From contig JAFXCV010000036.1 of the NCBI GenBank assembly GCA_017521325.1, positions 1 to 64,000 of the forward strand: a stretch of DNA of 64,000 nt, in the 5' to 3' direction. Below are positions 56,075-64,000 of the stretch, piece after piece. Under the pieces are notes generated by a model. The model saw nothing but the letters and a program-made list of their open reading frames with translations, was not told where the DNA came from and did not search any database. The position numbers and the translations under genes are program-made. This DNA is from Oscillospiraceae bacterium (GTDB lineage: Bacteria > Bacillota > Clostridia > Oscillospirales > Ruminococcaceae). Position 1 is the stretch's first letter. Every line of letters starts with the position of its first letter.

Positions 56075-56674
56075 TTACAGATTCCCGAAATTTCGCAGAA
56101 TCCGTAAGCCTACTTCCCCACTCTTCTCCGGATGGAACTGTGCGCCGTAGACGTTCTTTCCATCCCAGACCATGGCAGGGACTCTGCCGCCGTATTCACA
56201 CCATGCGGCAAGATCCTTGTCCGCACACTTTGCCGCAAATGAATGGACAAAATACACGAACGGTTCATCGCCAAGATTCTGCAAAAGCGGACAGTCATTC
56301 TCAATCTCCAACTTGTTCCAGCCCATATGGGGAATGATAAGCCCCGGAGCGTTAATTCGATCTACTTCTCCTTTGATGAGGTTCAGCCCCTCGCATTCTT
56401 CAAATTCATAGCTTTTGGAAAGCAGCATCTGCATACCAAGACAAATGCCCAGAAGAGGCTTTTTCTGTGCCTGTTCACAAAGCACTTTGTCAAGTCCTTT
56501 GGATTTGAGCATTTTCATTGCTGCCGGAAATGCGCCAACGCCGGGGAGAATAATTTTATCGGCAGCTTCAATTTCTGCAATATCATCAGTCAGCTTGCTT
56601 TCAAGTCCGAGATAATCCAGTGCATTCTTGACGCTGAAAATATTTCCTGCGCCGTAATCTACAATTGCAATCAT
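56075..56674 (-). CDS. hisH: Imidazole glycerol phosphate synthase glutaminase subunit HisH
   Basis: 199 aa. Class I glutamine amidotransferase: MIAIVDYGAGNIFSVKNAL start, LPGVGAF oxyanion region, nucleophile Cys in GICLGMQ, and the His-Glu pair in QFHPEKSGEVG. Supplies ammonia to HisF. Start overlaps hisB by 4 nt. Confidence 0.97.
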   Translation of the reverse strand: MIAIVDYGAGNIFSVKNALDYLGLESKLTDDIAEIEAADKIILPGVGAFPAAMKMLKSKGLDKVLCEQAQKKPLLGICLGMQMLLSKSYEFEECEGLNLIKGEVDRINAPGLIIPHMGWNKLEIENDCPLLQNLGDEPFVYFVHSFAAKCADKDLAAWCEYGGRVPAMVWDGKNVYGAQFHPEKSGEVGLRILRNFGNL

Positions 56675-57252
56675 CCTAACATTCCTTTCGTGGACAAGCT
56701 CTCGCCGTTCTGTGTGGGAGCAACTGCCATGCGAAGTGCATGGGCAACTGCCTTGTAGGCGGCTTCAATTTTATGATGGTCATTCTTGCCGTACATCATG
56801 TTCACATGGAGCGTGATGCCTGCATTGAATGCAAATGCACGGAAAAATTCCTCTGTCAGACAGCAGTCATAAGCACCGCACATGGGATTTGTGAATTCTC
56901 CCATAAATACAAGGAACGGACGATTGCTGATGTCAAGGCTGCAAAAAGCCAAAGCTTCGTCCATCGGGATATAGGCAGTTCCGTATCTTGCAATGCCGCT
57001 TTTATCGCCGAGTGCCTTTGCAAGCGCCTGTCCGAGAACAATGCCGGTATCCTCCACAAGGTGGTGGGAATCAACATGGATGTCCCCCACTGCCTTGATC
57101 TGCATCGGGATTCTGCTGTGCACGGAAAGTGCAGTCAGCATATGGTCGAAGAAGCCTACACCCGTGGAAATTTCCGTCGCTCCGTTTTCGGGCAGGATGG
57201 TCACGGTAATATCAGTTTCTTTTGAAGTTCTGGTAACTGTTGCAGTATTCAT
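56671..57252 (-). CDS. hisB: Imidazoleglycerol-phosphate dehydratase
   Basis: 193 aa, monofunctional (no N-terminal histidinol phosphatase). Manganese-site motifs: GFFDHML, HVDSHHLVEDTGI, and YGKNDHHKIEAAYKAVA near the C-terminus. Dehydrates IGP to imidazole acetol phosphate. Overlaps hisC by 4 nt at its start and hisH by 4 nt at its end. Confidence 0.97.
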   Translation of the reverse strand: MNTATVTRTSKETDITVTILPENGATEISTGVGFFDHMLTALSVHSRIPMQIKAVGDIHVDSHHLVEDTGIVLGQALAKALGDKSGIARYGTAYIPMDEALAFCSLDISNRPFLVFMGEFTNPMCGAYDCCLTEEFFRAFAFNAGITLHVNMMYGKNDHHKIEAAYKAVAHALRMAVAPTQNGESLSTKGMLG

Positions 57253-58325
57253 GCATTACCTCTTTTCGTCAGTGTTCCGAGAATCTCTTCAAGTGCGGCA
57301 AAGAAGGAATCCATTTCCTCCGGCGTACCGATCGTAATTCTCAGATATTGGCTGATACGGGGTTTATTCCAATGGCGAACAAAGATTTTGCGTTCTTTGA
57401 GTGCAGTGAAAATCTCTGCCGCATCATAATCGGGATGGGTTGCGAAAATAAAGTTGCTCATGGCATCGGGGAACGTAAATCCAAGCGCAGTAAGACGCTT
57501 CTTTGCATCCTCTCTCGTTTCCATGATTTTTTTCGTTGTTTCATAGAAGTATTCCGCATCCTTCACAGCTTCCGCACCGGACAGCTGTGTCAGGGGATTC
57601 ATTGTATAAGAATTGATGGAGAATTTTACATCGTTGAGATACTTGATCATCTTCTCACTGCCGATGGCAAAGCCGATTCGCATGCCTGCCATGGAACGTG
57701 ACTTGGAAAAGGTCTGAATGACCAGCAGATTCTCATATTTGTCAAGCAGCGGGAGTACGGATTTTCCGCCAAAATCAATATATGCCTCATCGACCATCAC
57801 AACGGAATCGGGGTTCGCCTTCAGAATTTCCTCGATGGTATCAAGCGATTCCAGAACGCCTGTGGGGGCGTTGGGATTCGGGAAAATAATACCGCCGTTC
57901 GGGATCGTATAATCCGCAGGATCAATGCGGAAATCCTCTGTCAAGGGAATCGTCTTGTACGGAATGCGGTACACATCCGCCCAGACATCGTAGAAAGAAT
58001 AGGTAATGTCGGGGAACAGAATGGGCTTGTCGGAGTTAAAAAATGTCAGAAACGCCATGGAAATGACGTCATCCGAGCCTACACCGACAAATACCTGTGA
58101 GGACTTCACTTTGTAGAAATCCGCAAGGGCATTCACCAGTACCTCAGAGTTGGTATCAGGGTACAGACGCATTCTGCCACACTCATAGGAATTGAGAATT
58201 TCCATCACACGGGGCGTCGGCGGATAGGGGTTTTCATTGGTGTTCAGCTTAATGACATCGGAAATCTTCGGCTGTTCACCGGGCGTATAGGGAATGACAC
58301 GCCGGATATTGGATTCCCAGCTCAT
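57249..58325 (-). CDS. hisC: Histidinol-phosphate aminotransferase
   Basis: 358 aa, fold-type I PLP enzyme. KLNTNENPYPP, the PLP-lysine motif TFSKSRSMAGMRIGFAIG, and C-terminal RHWNKPRISQYLRITIG match HisC. Transaminates imidazole acetol phosphate with glutamate. 2 nt after hisD. Confidence 0.96.
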   Translation of the reverse strand: MSWESNIRRVIPYTPGEQPKISDVIKLNTNENPYPPTPRVMEILNSYECGRMRLYPDTNSEVLVNALADFYKVKSSQVFVGVGSDDVISMAFLTFFNSDKPILFPDITYSFYDVWADVYRIPYKTIPLTEDFRIDPADYTIPNGGIIFPNPNAPTGVLESLDTIEEILKANPDSVVMVDEAYIDFGGKSVLPLLDKYENLLVIQTFSKSRSMAGMRIGFAIGSEKMIKYLNDVKFSINSYTMNPLTQLSGAEAVKDAEYFYETTKKIMETREDAKKRLTALGFTFPDAMSNFIFATHPDYDAAEIFTALKERKIFVRHWNKPRISQYLRITIGTPEEMDSFFAALEEILGTLTKRGNA

Positions 58326-58327
58326 GC

Positions 58328-59620
58328 TTATTCCTCCTCGAAACGAACCTTGATGGCATTTGCATGTGCCGTCAGTCCCTCACGCTCAGCAATCAGAACG
58401 ATATCATCTTTTGCTTCACGCAGGGCATCTTCTGTATAATAGATGTAGCTCGAACGCTTGATAAAGCTGTTGACACCAAGCGGAGAGAAGAATCTTGCTG
58501 TTCCGCTTGTCGGAAGAACGTGGTTCGGACCTGCATAATAATCACCAAGCGGCTCGGATGCGTAGGCGCCGAGGAATACGGAACCTGCATTATCCAGTAC
58601 GCCGATGAGTTCCAGCGGATTTTCCATGAGAACTTCCAGATGCTCGGGAGCAATCGCATTTGCAAGCTCCACAGCTTCTTCACGATCACGGCAGATGAGA
58701 ACTGCTGCATAGTCACGCAGGGATTTTTCGATGATTTCCTTTCTGGAAAGGTATGCCATCTGACGTTCCACCTCAGCTTCTACCCTGTCAGCGAGTGTCG
58801 GATCGGTGGTTACAAGAATGGATGAAGCAAGAACGTCATGTTCCGCCTGCGACATGAGATCGGCTGCAACGAATTTCGGGTCTGCCGTCTTGTCTGCCAT
58901 GACCAGAATTTCGCTCGGACCTGCGATCATGTCGATATCGACAACACCGTAGAGCAGCTTCTTTGCAGTAGCCACATAGATATTGCCGGGGCCTACGATC
59001 TTATCCACCTTCGGGATTTCCTCCGTACCGTAAGCGAGTGCGGCAATTGCCTGTGCGCCGCCCGAGAGGAACACTCTGTCAACGCCGCAGATGGCAGCTG
59101 CCACCAGAATATCCTTATTCGGTGTACCGTCCTTGCAGGGGGGCGTTACCATGATGATTTCCTTCACACCTGCAATTTTCGCAGGAATCGCGTTCATCAG
59201 TACGCTCGACGGATAGGCTGCCGTACCACCGGGTACATACAGACCTACTCTTTCCAGCCCACGGACTCTCTGTCCGAGAATTACACCGTTATCCTTAGCA
59301 TCAATAAAACTCTGTGCCTTCTGACGATTGTGGAAATCGGCAATATTTTCCTGCGCATTCAGAAGCGCATTGACGAATTCGGGGTCCACATCGGTCAATG
59401 CATCGTTGATGATCTCACGGGGCACTTCATAATACTGCGGCAGGTTGCCGTCAAATTTTTGGGTATATGCCTTGACCGCTTCATCGCCGCCCTCTCTGAC
59501 AGTATCAATGATTTCGGTCACAATCTGTGTCACACGGCGATCCGTTTCACCGCTGCGGCGTTCAAGTTCCTTCAGAAACGCATATTCCTGCGTACCATCA
59601 CATACAATTCTTCTGATCAT
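58328..59620 (-). CDS. hisD: Histidinol dehydrogenase
   Basis: 430 aa from ATG at 59620 with GGAGGG upstream. GLYVPGGTAAYPSSVLMNAIPA, IVGPGNIYVATAKKLL, MIAGPSEILV, the zinc ligands in SQAEHDVLAS and NHVLPTSGTARF, and SFIKRSSYIYY are all present. Oxidises histidinol to histidine in two NAD steps. The start lies 23 nt inside the end of hisG. Confidence 0.97.
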   Translation of the reverse strand: MIRRIVCDGTQEYAFLKELERRSGETDRRVTQIVTEIIDTVREGGDEAVKAYTQKFDGNLPQYYEVPREIINDALTDVDPEFVNALLNAQENIADFHNRQKAQSFIDAKDNGVILGQRVRGLERVGLYVPGGTAAYPSSVLMNAIPAKIAGVKEIIMVTPPCKDGTPNKDILVAAAICGVDRVFLSGGAQAIAALAYGTEEIPKVDKIVGPGNIYVATAKKLLYGVVDIDMIAGPSEILVMADKTADPKFVAADLMSQAEHDVLASSILVTTDPTLADRVEAEVERQMAYLSRKEIIEKSLRDYAAVLICRDREEAVELANAIAPEHLEVLMENPLELIGVLDNAGSVFLGAYASEPLGDYYAGPNHVLPTSGTARFFSPLGVNSFIKRSSYIYYTEDALREAKDDIVLIAEREGLTAHANAIKVRFEEE

Positions 59621-60248
59621 TGAGTTTTCCCTCCACTTTCTGCACAAAGCTCTCGATTTCCTGCTGACGCATTTTCAGGCTGACCGTGTTGACAATCAGT
59701 CTTGCAGAAATCTGTGCAATATCCTCCACAACTTCCAGTCCGTTTTCCTTCAGTGTGGTTCCTGTTTCTACAATATCTACGATACCATCCGCAAGCTCCA
59801 GAAGCGGTGCAAGCTCTACGGAGCCTTCGATCTTGACGATATCCACGTCCATGTTTTTGCTTTCAAAGAAATTTCTGGTTACATTCGGATATTTAGATGC
59901 AATCGTCTTGACGCCGAAGCCATCATAGAAAGGATAGTCCTTCTTGGTAGCAAGTGCAAATTTGCATTTTCCGAAGCCGAGATTTACAAGTTCGAACAGT
60001 TTGCCGTTCATTTCCATGAGCGTATCCTTTCCGACAACACCCATATCACAGACGCCATGCTCTACATAAGTAATAACATCGGCTGCCTTGGCAAGTACGA
60101 CCTCCAGATTTGCATCCGGCACATACAGAATCAGCTTTCTGCCTTTTTCATGAAGCTGTGTACAATCGTAGCCAAGACTTTCCAGCAGCTTAACAGTATC
60201 CTTTTCCAGTCTGCCCTTTGTCAGAGCAATACGAAGCGGCTTATTCAT
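59598..60248 (-). CDS. hisG: ATP phosphoribosyltransferase, short form
   Basis: 216 aa from ATG at 60248 (GGAGG 9 nt upstream; an ATG at 60254 is too close to that site). LRIALTKGRLEKDTVKLLE, GVVGKDTLME and the PRPP loop GIVDIVETGTTLKENGL identify it. It lacks the C-terminal histidine-binding domain of the ~290-aa long form, so it needs HisZ, encoded just upstream. First committed step of histidine synthesis; feedback control passes through HisZ. Confidence 0.97.
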   Translation of the reverse strand: MNKPLRIALTKGRLEKDTVKLLESLGYDCTQLHEKGRKLILYVPDANLEVVLAKAADVITYVEHGVCDMGVVGKDTLMEMNGKLFELVNLGFGKCKFALATKKDYPFYDGFGVKTIASKYPNVTRNFFESKNMDVDIVKIEGSVELAPLLELADGIVDIVETGTTLKENGLEVVEDIAQISARLIVNTVSLKMRQQEIESFVQKVEGKLNDQKNCM

Positions 60249-61437
60249 TTGCATCCACCTCCATACCTTCTTCGGAAACAAAGATAATCTTTCCGATCTT
60301 TCTGTCACGGGCATATTCACGCACGAGTTCAAGATCCGAGAACAGGGCATGCTCTACGACCTTGCCCTCACTGCGCAGTTCCTCCGCAACGGCTATTGCC
60401 TGTGCTTCGCAACCTTCTGCCGCAGAAATCAAAACATCGGGAATTCGAAGCTGCGGCTTTTCAAGCTTAGCAGAAACGCCTGCAACTGCATCCACATTGA
60501 CAGCCATGCCGACAGCAGGAATATCATAACCAAATTCAGACAGAAGCTTATCATAACGACCGCCGGCAAGTACTTCCTCGCCGCAGCCTGCAAGATACCC
60601 CTTCATCACAAGACCCGTGTAGTAATCCGTCTTGTTGACGAGTCCAAGATCCACCGTAATTCTGCCGTTCTGATTAAGCTCGCATACCTCAAGATACAGC
60701 TCCTTGAGATGATCGAGCAGCATTTCAATTCTTGCATCTTGGAACAGTGCAGACGCCTTTTCGAATACCTCAACACCACCGAACAATGTGGGAAGCTTTT
60801 TGAGTGCATTTGTAATTTTGTTATCGCCCATCCTGTCAAGCAGGTCATTGAGTGCAGGATAATTCTTTTCCTCAATCAGACTGCGAATTTCTTCCTTCTG
60901 TGCAGGTGTAGCATTAAGGCGGTGCATCAGCTCACGGAAAATTCCCACATCGCCAAGCTCCAGAGAGTAATCCGCACCCACAGATGACAGCACAGATACC
61001 GCAGCGGAGATGATTTCCATATCCGCCATTCTTGAAGATGAACCAAGAAGTTCGATACCCGTCTGCACGATCTCATCGCTTCTGCCCTTTAAAGAGGGCT
61101 CAAAGCGGTAGACCGTCTGGTTGTAGAACAAGCGCAGCGGCAGCATTGCATCCTTCAGACGAGTTGCAACCACTCTTGCAATGGGCATTGTGGAATCGGG
61201 ACGCAGTACAAGCAGTCTGCCCTTGTTGTCCGTCAGCTTATAAAGCTCCTCCTGCGGAAAATAACGGGAATTGAGATTGAATACATCATAAAATTCAAGA
61301 CCTGGTGTAATCAGCTCTGCATAGCCCATTCTTTTGAAAATAGAATGAATCTTCTTCTCCGTTTCACGCTTTGCATAACATTCATCAAACAGATAGTCCC
61401 TTGTTCCCTCGGGAGTAATCAAATCATATCGACGCAT
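60241..61437 (-). CDS. hisZ: ATP phosphoribosyltransferase regulatory subunit
   Basis: 398 aa, histidyl-tRNA-synthetase-like: PEGTRDYLFDECYAKRETEKKI, motif 2-like LRLFYNQTVYRFE, and LAGGRYDKLLSEFG, with no anticodon-binding function evident. Binds histidine and regulates the short HisG next to it (8-nt overlap). First gene of the his operon, ATG at 61437. Confidence 0.95.
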   Translation of the reverse strand: MRRYDLITPEGTRDYLFDECYAKRETEKKIHSIFKRMGYAELITPGLEFYDVFNLNSRYFPQEELYKLTDNKGRLLVLRPDSTMPIARVVATRLKDAMLPLRLFYNQTVYRFEPSLKGRSDEIVQTGIELLGSSSRMADMEIISAAVSVLSSVGADYSLELGDVGIFRELMHRLNATPAQKEEIRSLIEEKNYPALNDLLDRMGDNKITNALKKLPTLFGGVEVFEKASALFQDARIEMLLDHLKELYLEVCELNQNGRITVDLGLVNKTDYYTGLVMKGYLAGCGEEVLAGGRYDKLLSEFGYDIPAVGMAVNVDAVAGVSAKLEKPQLRIPDVLISAAEGCEAQAIAVAEELRSEGKVVEHALFSDLELVREYARDRKIGKIIFVSEEGMEVDANE

Positions 61438-61497
61438 AGTTATCCTCTTTTCTATATTCTCGTTTCAGCATCCGCTTTAGTCTATTACCATGATACT

Positions 61498-61526
61498 ATA
61501 GTAACATATTATCACCGTAATGTCAA
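61498..61526 (-). promoter_or_regulatory. Promoter of the histidine operon
   Basis: Minus strand TTGACA (61521-61526), 17-nt spacer, TACTAT (61498-61503). It begins 1 nt after the polC stop codon. The leader to hisZ is only ~55 nt, too short for a T-box, so control by a His T-box is unlikely here. Confidence 0.75.
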
Positions 61527-61527
61527 G

Positions 61528-64000
61528 TTAGAAGAATGACATTTGTGTGGATTTCGGCAAATCGCCAAATGCACCTAAACTATCAAGCATTTCAATTATG
61601 GTTTTTGACGCACCGCTCTGCGTCTGGAATTCCTCTACAGACATATAATCGCCGTTCTGTGCCGCATCATAAATCCCCTTTGCAGCGGCTTCGCCGCATC
61701 CCGGCATAGCGGAAAACGGAATACGGATCTTTCCATCCTCCATCAAAAATTTATAGGCGTGGGATTTTTTCAGATCAACCGGCAGGAACGTAAACCCACG
61801 ACTCATCATTTCATTGACGATCAGCAGGATATCATAAAGGTCGGTTTCTTTTTTGGATTTCTCATTTCCTTTTTCTTTCAGCTCATTGATTTTTGCACGA
61901 ACGGCACCAATACCGGAAACCGCAAGCTCCACATCAAAGTCACCGCCTCTTACCGTGAGGTAGGTGGCGTAGAATTCCAGCGGCTTATAGAGCTTGAACC
62001 ATCCGAGCTTCATCGCTGCAATAACATACGCAGCGGCGTGAGCCTTCGGGAACATGTATTTGATCTTCAGACAGCTTTCAATGTACCAGTCCTCTACGTT
62101 GTTATCTTTGAGCATCTGGATAATTTCGGGAGTGAAATTCTTGGGTGCCTGTCCCTTTCTCGTCCATTCCATGATGGTGAACGCCATCTTAGGTTCCACA
62201 CCCTTGTAAAGCAGTGTGGTCATGATACTGTCTCGGGTTCCGATTACCTCTGAAATAGTGCAGACATTCTGGTCGATCAGGTCCTTTGCATTTCCGAGCC
62301 AAACGTCCGTACCGTGGGAAAGTCCCGAAATCTGGAGAAAGTCACTGAATTTTGTGGGTTTTGCATCCATCAGCATGCCGATTGTAAAGCCCGTACCCAT
62401 TTCAGGGATGCCAAGACTTCCGGTCGGACAGTAAATTTCTTCAGGGGTAACTCCCAGCACGGAGCAGTCCGTACACATGCGGATTACATCGGGATCATAA
62501 CCGGGAATATCCTTAATTTTGAGTCCCGTCAGGTCTTCGAGATGTTTATAAAGAGTAGGTACCACATGTCCAAGCTCGTCAAGCTTGAGGATGGTGTCGT
62601 GAATAGAATGGAAGTCGAAGTGCGTGGTAATCACATCGGAATCCGTAGAATCGGCAGGATGCTGTACGGGAGTAAAATCATACACTTCATAATCGGAAGG
62701 CACAACAACCATGCCGCCGGGATGCTGACCGGTGGTACGTTTGATTCCTGTGCATCCGATGGAAAGTCTGTTTTCCTCGGCGGAATTTAGGACAGTTCCC
62801 TGCTCCTCCAGATATTTCTTGACAAAGCCGTATGCGGTCTTATCGGCAATCGTACCGATGGTTCCGGCTTTGAACACATTATCACGTCCAAACAGTTCCT
62901 CTGTATAACGGTGGGCGCTCGACTGGTATTCGCCTGAGAAATTCAGGTCGATATCAGGCGCTTTATCACCGTCAAAACCAAGAAAGGTTTCGAACGGAAT
63001 ATCATGCCCGTCACAGATCAGGGGTTCACCGCATTTGGGACAGTTCTTTGGCGGTAAGTCAAAGCCAGAGCCATAGGTTCCGTCCGTGATAAATTCGCTG
63101 TACTTACATTTTTTGCAAACATAATGCGGCATCAGGGGGTTTACCTCGGAAATACCTGCCATGGAAGCTACAAAAGAAGAGCCTACGGATCCACGGGAAC
63201 CAACGAGGTAACCATGCTGCTCTGAATTATACACAAGCTTCTGTGCGATCATGTACAGAACAGAGAAGCCGTGCTTGATGATGGAGGCAAGCTCTCGGTC
63301 AAGGCGTTTTTCAACAATTTCCGGCAAGGGATCGCCATAAATTTCCCTTGCTCGCTCATGAGTAATGCGTTTGAGATCCTCTTCTGCACCTTCAATAGTG
63401 GGAGTAAAGGTTCCCTTGGGGATGGGATGCACATGCTCGCAGGCATCCATGATACGGCAGGGATTGTCGATGACGATCTCCTCTGCCTTTTCTTCGCCAA
63501 GATAGGAGAATTCCGCAAGCATTTCATCCGTGGTACGCAGATACAGCGGCGGCTGTTGTCCGGCATCGGAAAAGCCCTGTCCGGACATAAGAATCTTACG
63601 GAATACGCTGTCCTTCTGATCGAGGAAATGCACGTCACACGTTGCAACAACGGGGATGCCGAGTTTTTCACCAAGGGCGACAATTCGTCTGTTGTAGTTG
63701 CGAAGCTGTTCCTCGTCCTGCGCAATTCCCTTGCGAATCATAAAAGCATTGTTGGCAATGGGCTGGATTTCAAGATAATCGTAGAATTTTGCGATAGCTT
63801 CCAGTTCCTTGTCGGATTTTCCATCGACAATGGCTGAAAACAACTCTCCCGATTCACAGGCACTGCCAAAGATCAGACCATCACGGTGCTGCTCCAGAAC
63901 GGATTTCGGGAGAAGCGGATGGCGGTAAAAATAATTCAGATGACCGTAGGAAACAAGACGATAGAGATTTTTCAGGCCGACCTGATTTCTGACAAGGATG
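61528..64000 (-). CDS. polC: DNA polymerase III alpha subunit, PolC type (5' part outside window)
   Basis: The frame is open from the right edge to the stop at 61528: 824 codons, the C-terminal ~60% of a ~1,430-aa protein. The first ~60 residues in view ([18 protein letters not shown]) and [14 protein letters not shown] are PHP-domain sequence. The polymerase core follows: [12 protein letters not shown], a four-Cys zinc motif (CKKCKYSEF...CPKCGEPL) typical of PolC, catalytic aspartates in [36 protein letters not shown] and [11 protein letters not shown]. Replicative polymerase of low-GC Gram-positives. A TTG at 63843 is internal, not a start. Confidence 0.96.
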   Translation of the reverse strand, partial: ILVRNQVGLKNLYRLVSYGHLNYFYRHPLLPKSVLEQHRDGLIFGSACESGELFSAIVDGKSDKELEAIAKFYDYLEIQPIANNAFMIRKGIAQDEEQLRNYNRRIVALGEKLGIPVVATCDVHFLDQKDSVFRKILMSGQGFSDAGQQPPLYLRTTDEMLAEFSYLGEEKAEEIVIDNPCRIMDACEHVHPIPKGTFTPTIEGAEEDLKRITHERAREIYGDPLPEIVEKRLDRELASIIKHGFSVLYMIAQKLVYNSEQHGYLVGSRGSVGSSFVASMAGISEVNPLMPHYVCKKCKYSEFITDGTYGSGFDLPPKNCPKCGEPLICDGHDIPFETFLGFDGDKAPDIDLNFSGEYQSSAHRYTEELFGRDNVFKAGTIGTIADKTAYGFVKKYLEEQGTVLNSAEENRLSIGCTGIKRTTGQHPGGMVVVPSDYEVYDFTPVQHPADSTDSDVITTHFDFHSIHDTILKLDELGHVVPTLYKHLEDLTGLKIKDIPGYDPDVIRMCTDCSVLGVTPEEIYCPTGSLGIPEMGTGFTIGMLMDAKPTKFSDFLQISGLSHGTDVWLGNAKDLIDQNVCTISEVIGTRDSIMTTLLYKGVEPKMAFTIMEWTRKGQAPKNFTPEIIQMLKDNNVEDWYIESCLKIKYMFPKAHAAAYVIAAMKLGWFKLYKPLEFYATYLTVRGGDFDVELAVSGIGAVRAKINELKEKGNEKSKKETDLYDILLIVNEMMSRGFTFLPVDLKKSHAYKFLMEDGKIRIPFSAMPGCGEAAAKGIYDAAQNGDYMSVEEFQTQSGASKTIIEMLDSLGAFGDLPKSTQMSFF

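Noticed and set aside
61438..61497. T-box leader in front of the histidine operon
   Set aside because: The leader is only ~55 nt, too short for a T-box, and shows no specifier or antiterminator bulge.

Overview
The window reads as a chromosome segment from a low-to-mid GC gut Firmicute of the Ruminococcus / Oscillospiraceae type. The evidence is the PolC-type DNA polymerase, strong AGGAGG ribosome binding sites, sigma-A promoters with 17-bp spacers, a short HisG paired with HisZ, and a secreted pectate lyase with a CBM6 and a C-terminal dockerin, which points to a cellulosome-type plant-wall degrader. Most of the window is densely packed housekeeping sequence on the minus strand.

Left edge (1-9.7 kb) is an A/T-rich accessory island. 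A sigma-70-region-4-like protein (minus, cut by the window edge) diverges from a five-gene plus-strand defence operon. The operon encodes an Eco57I-like fused nuclease/methylase (995 aa), its partner adenine methylase (541 aa), a DUF4297/Cap4-like nuclease, a HerA-type ATPase broken by one missing base, and a PD-(D/E)XK nuclease with a DpnII/MboI-like core. A perfect promoter lies between the arms of an 8-bp inverted repeat. The island ends at a 23-bp sequence that looks like the 3' end of a tRNA gene including CCA, followed by a terminator. This is what is expected of an attachment site left by integration into a tRNA gene.

9.7-24.9 kb carries stand-alone units. There is a GntR-ABC transporter-CPBP protease operon with an operator palindrome on its promoter; a three-gene SPFH / zinc-ribbon / TPM unit like Bacillus ydjI-ydjG-ydjH but without pspA; the pectate lyase; an SDR / epimerase / iron-alcohol dehydrogenase unit (dehydrogenase frameshifted) diverging from an AraC regulator; and an Xer-type recombinase overlapping the AraC gene.

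24.9-37.6 kb is a long minus-strand run that starts with purine synthesis: purE, a PurF homologue lacking the N-terminal cysteine, purM, purN, a PurO-type IMP cyclohydrolase, a stand-alone AICAR formyltransferase and purD, interleaved with small membrane or zinc proteins. It continues into uvrC, rsmD, coaD and a coiled-coil protein. 37.7-40.4 kb has a membrane-anchored WG-like protein, a GT2 glycosyltransferase and an acetyltransferase. 40.5-48.5 kb is radC-uvrB-uvrA-cls-mrp. rluA stands alone on the plus strand, followed by ligA with an AI-2E-type transporter. 53.0-61.4 kb is the histidine operon hisZ-G-D-C-B-H-(cupin)-(orphan)-A-F-(orphan)-I, immediately downstream of polC, which runs off the right edge.

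Two genes, herA and the alcohol dehydrogenase, each miss a single base. This may be real decay or a sequence error, and it affects how the defence operon should be read.
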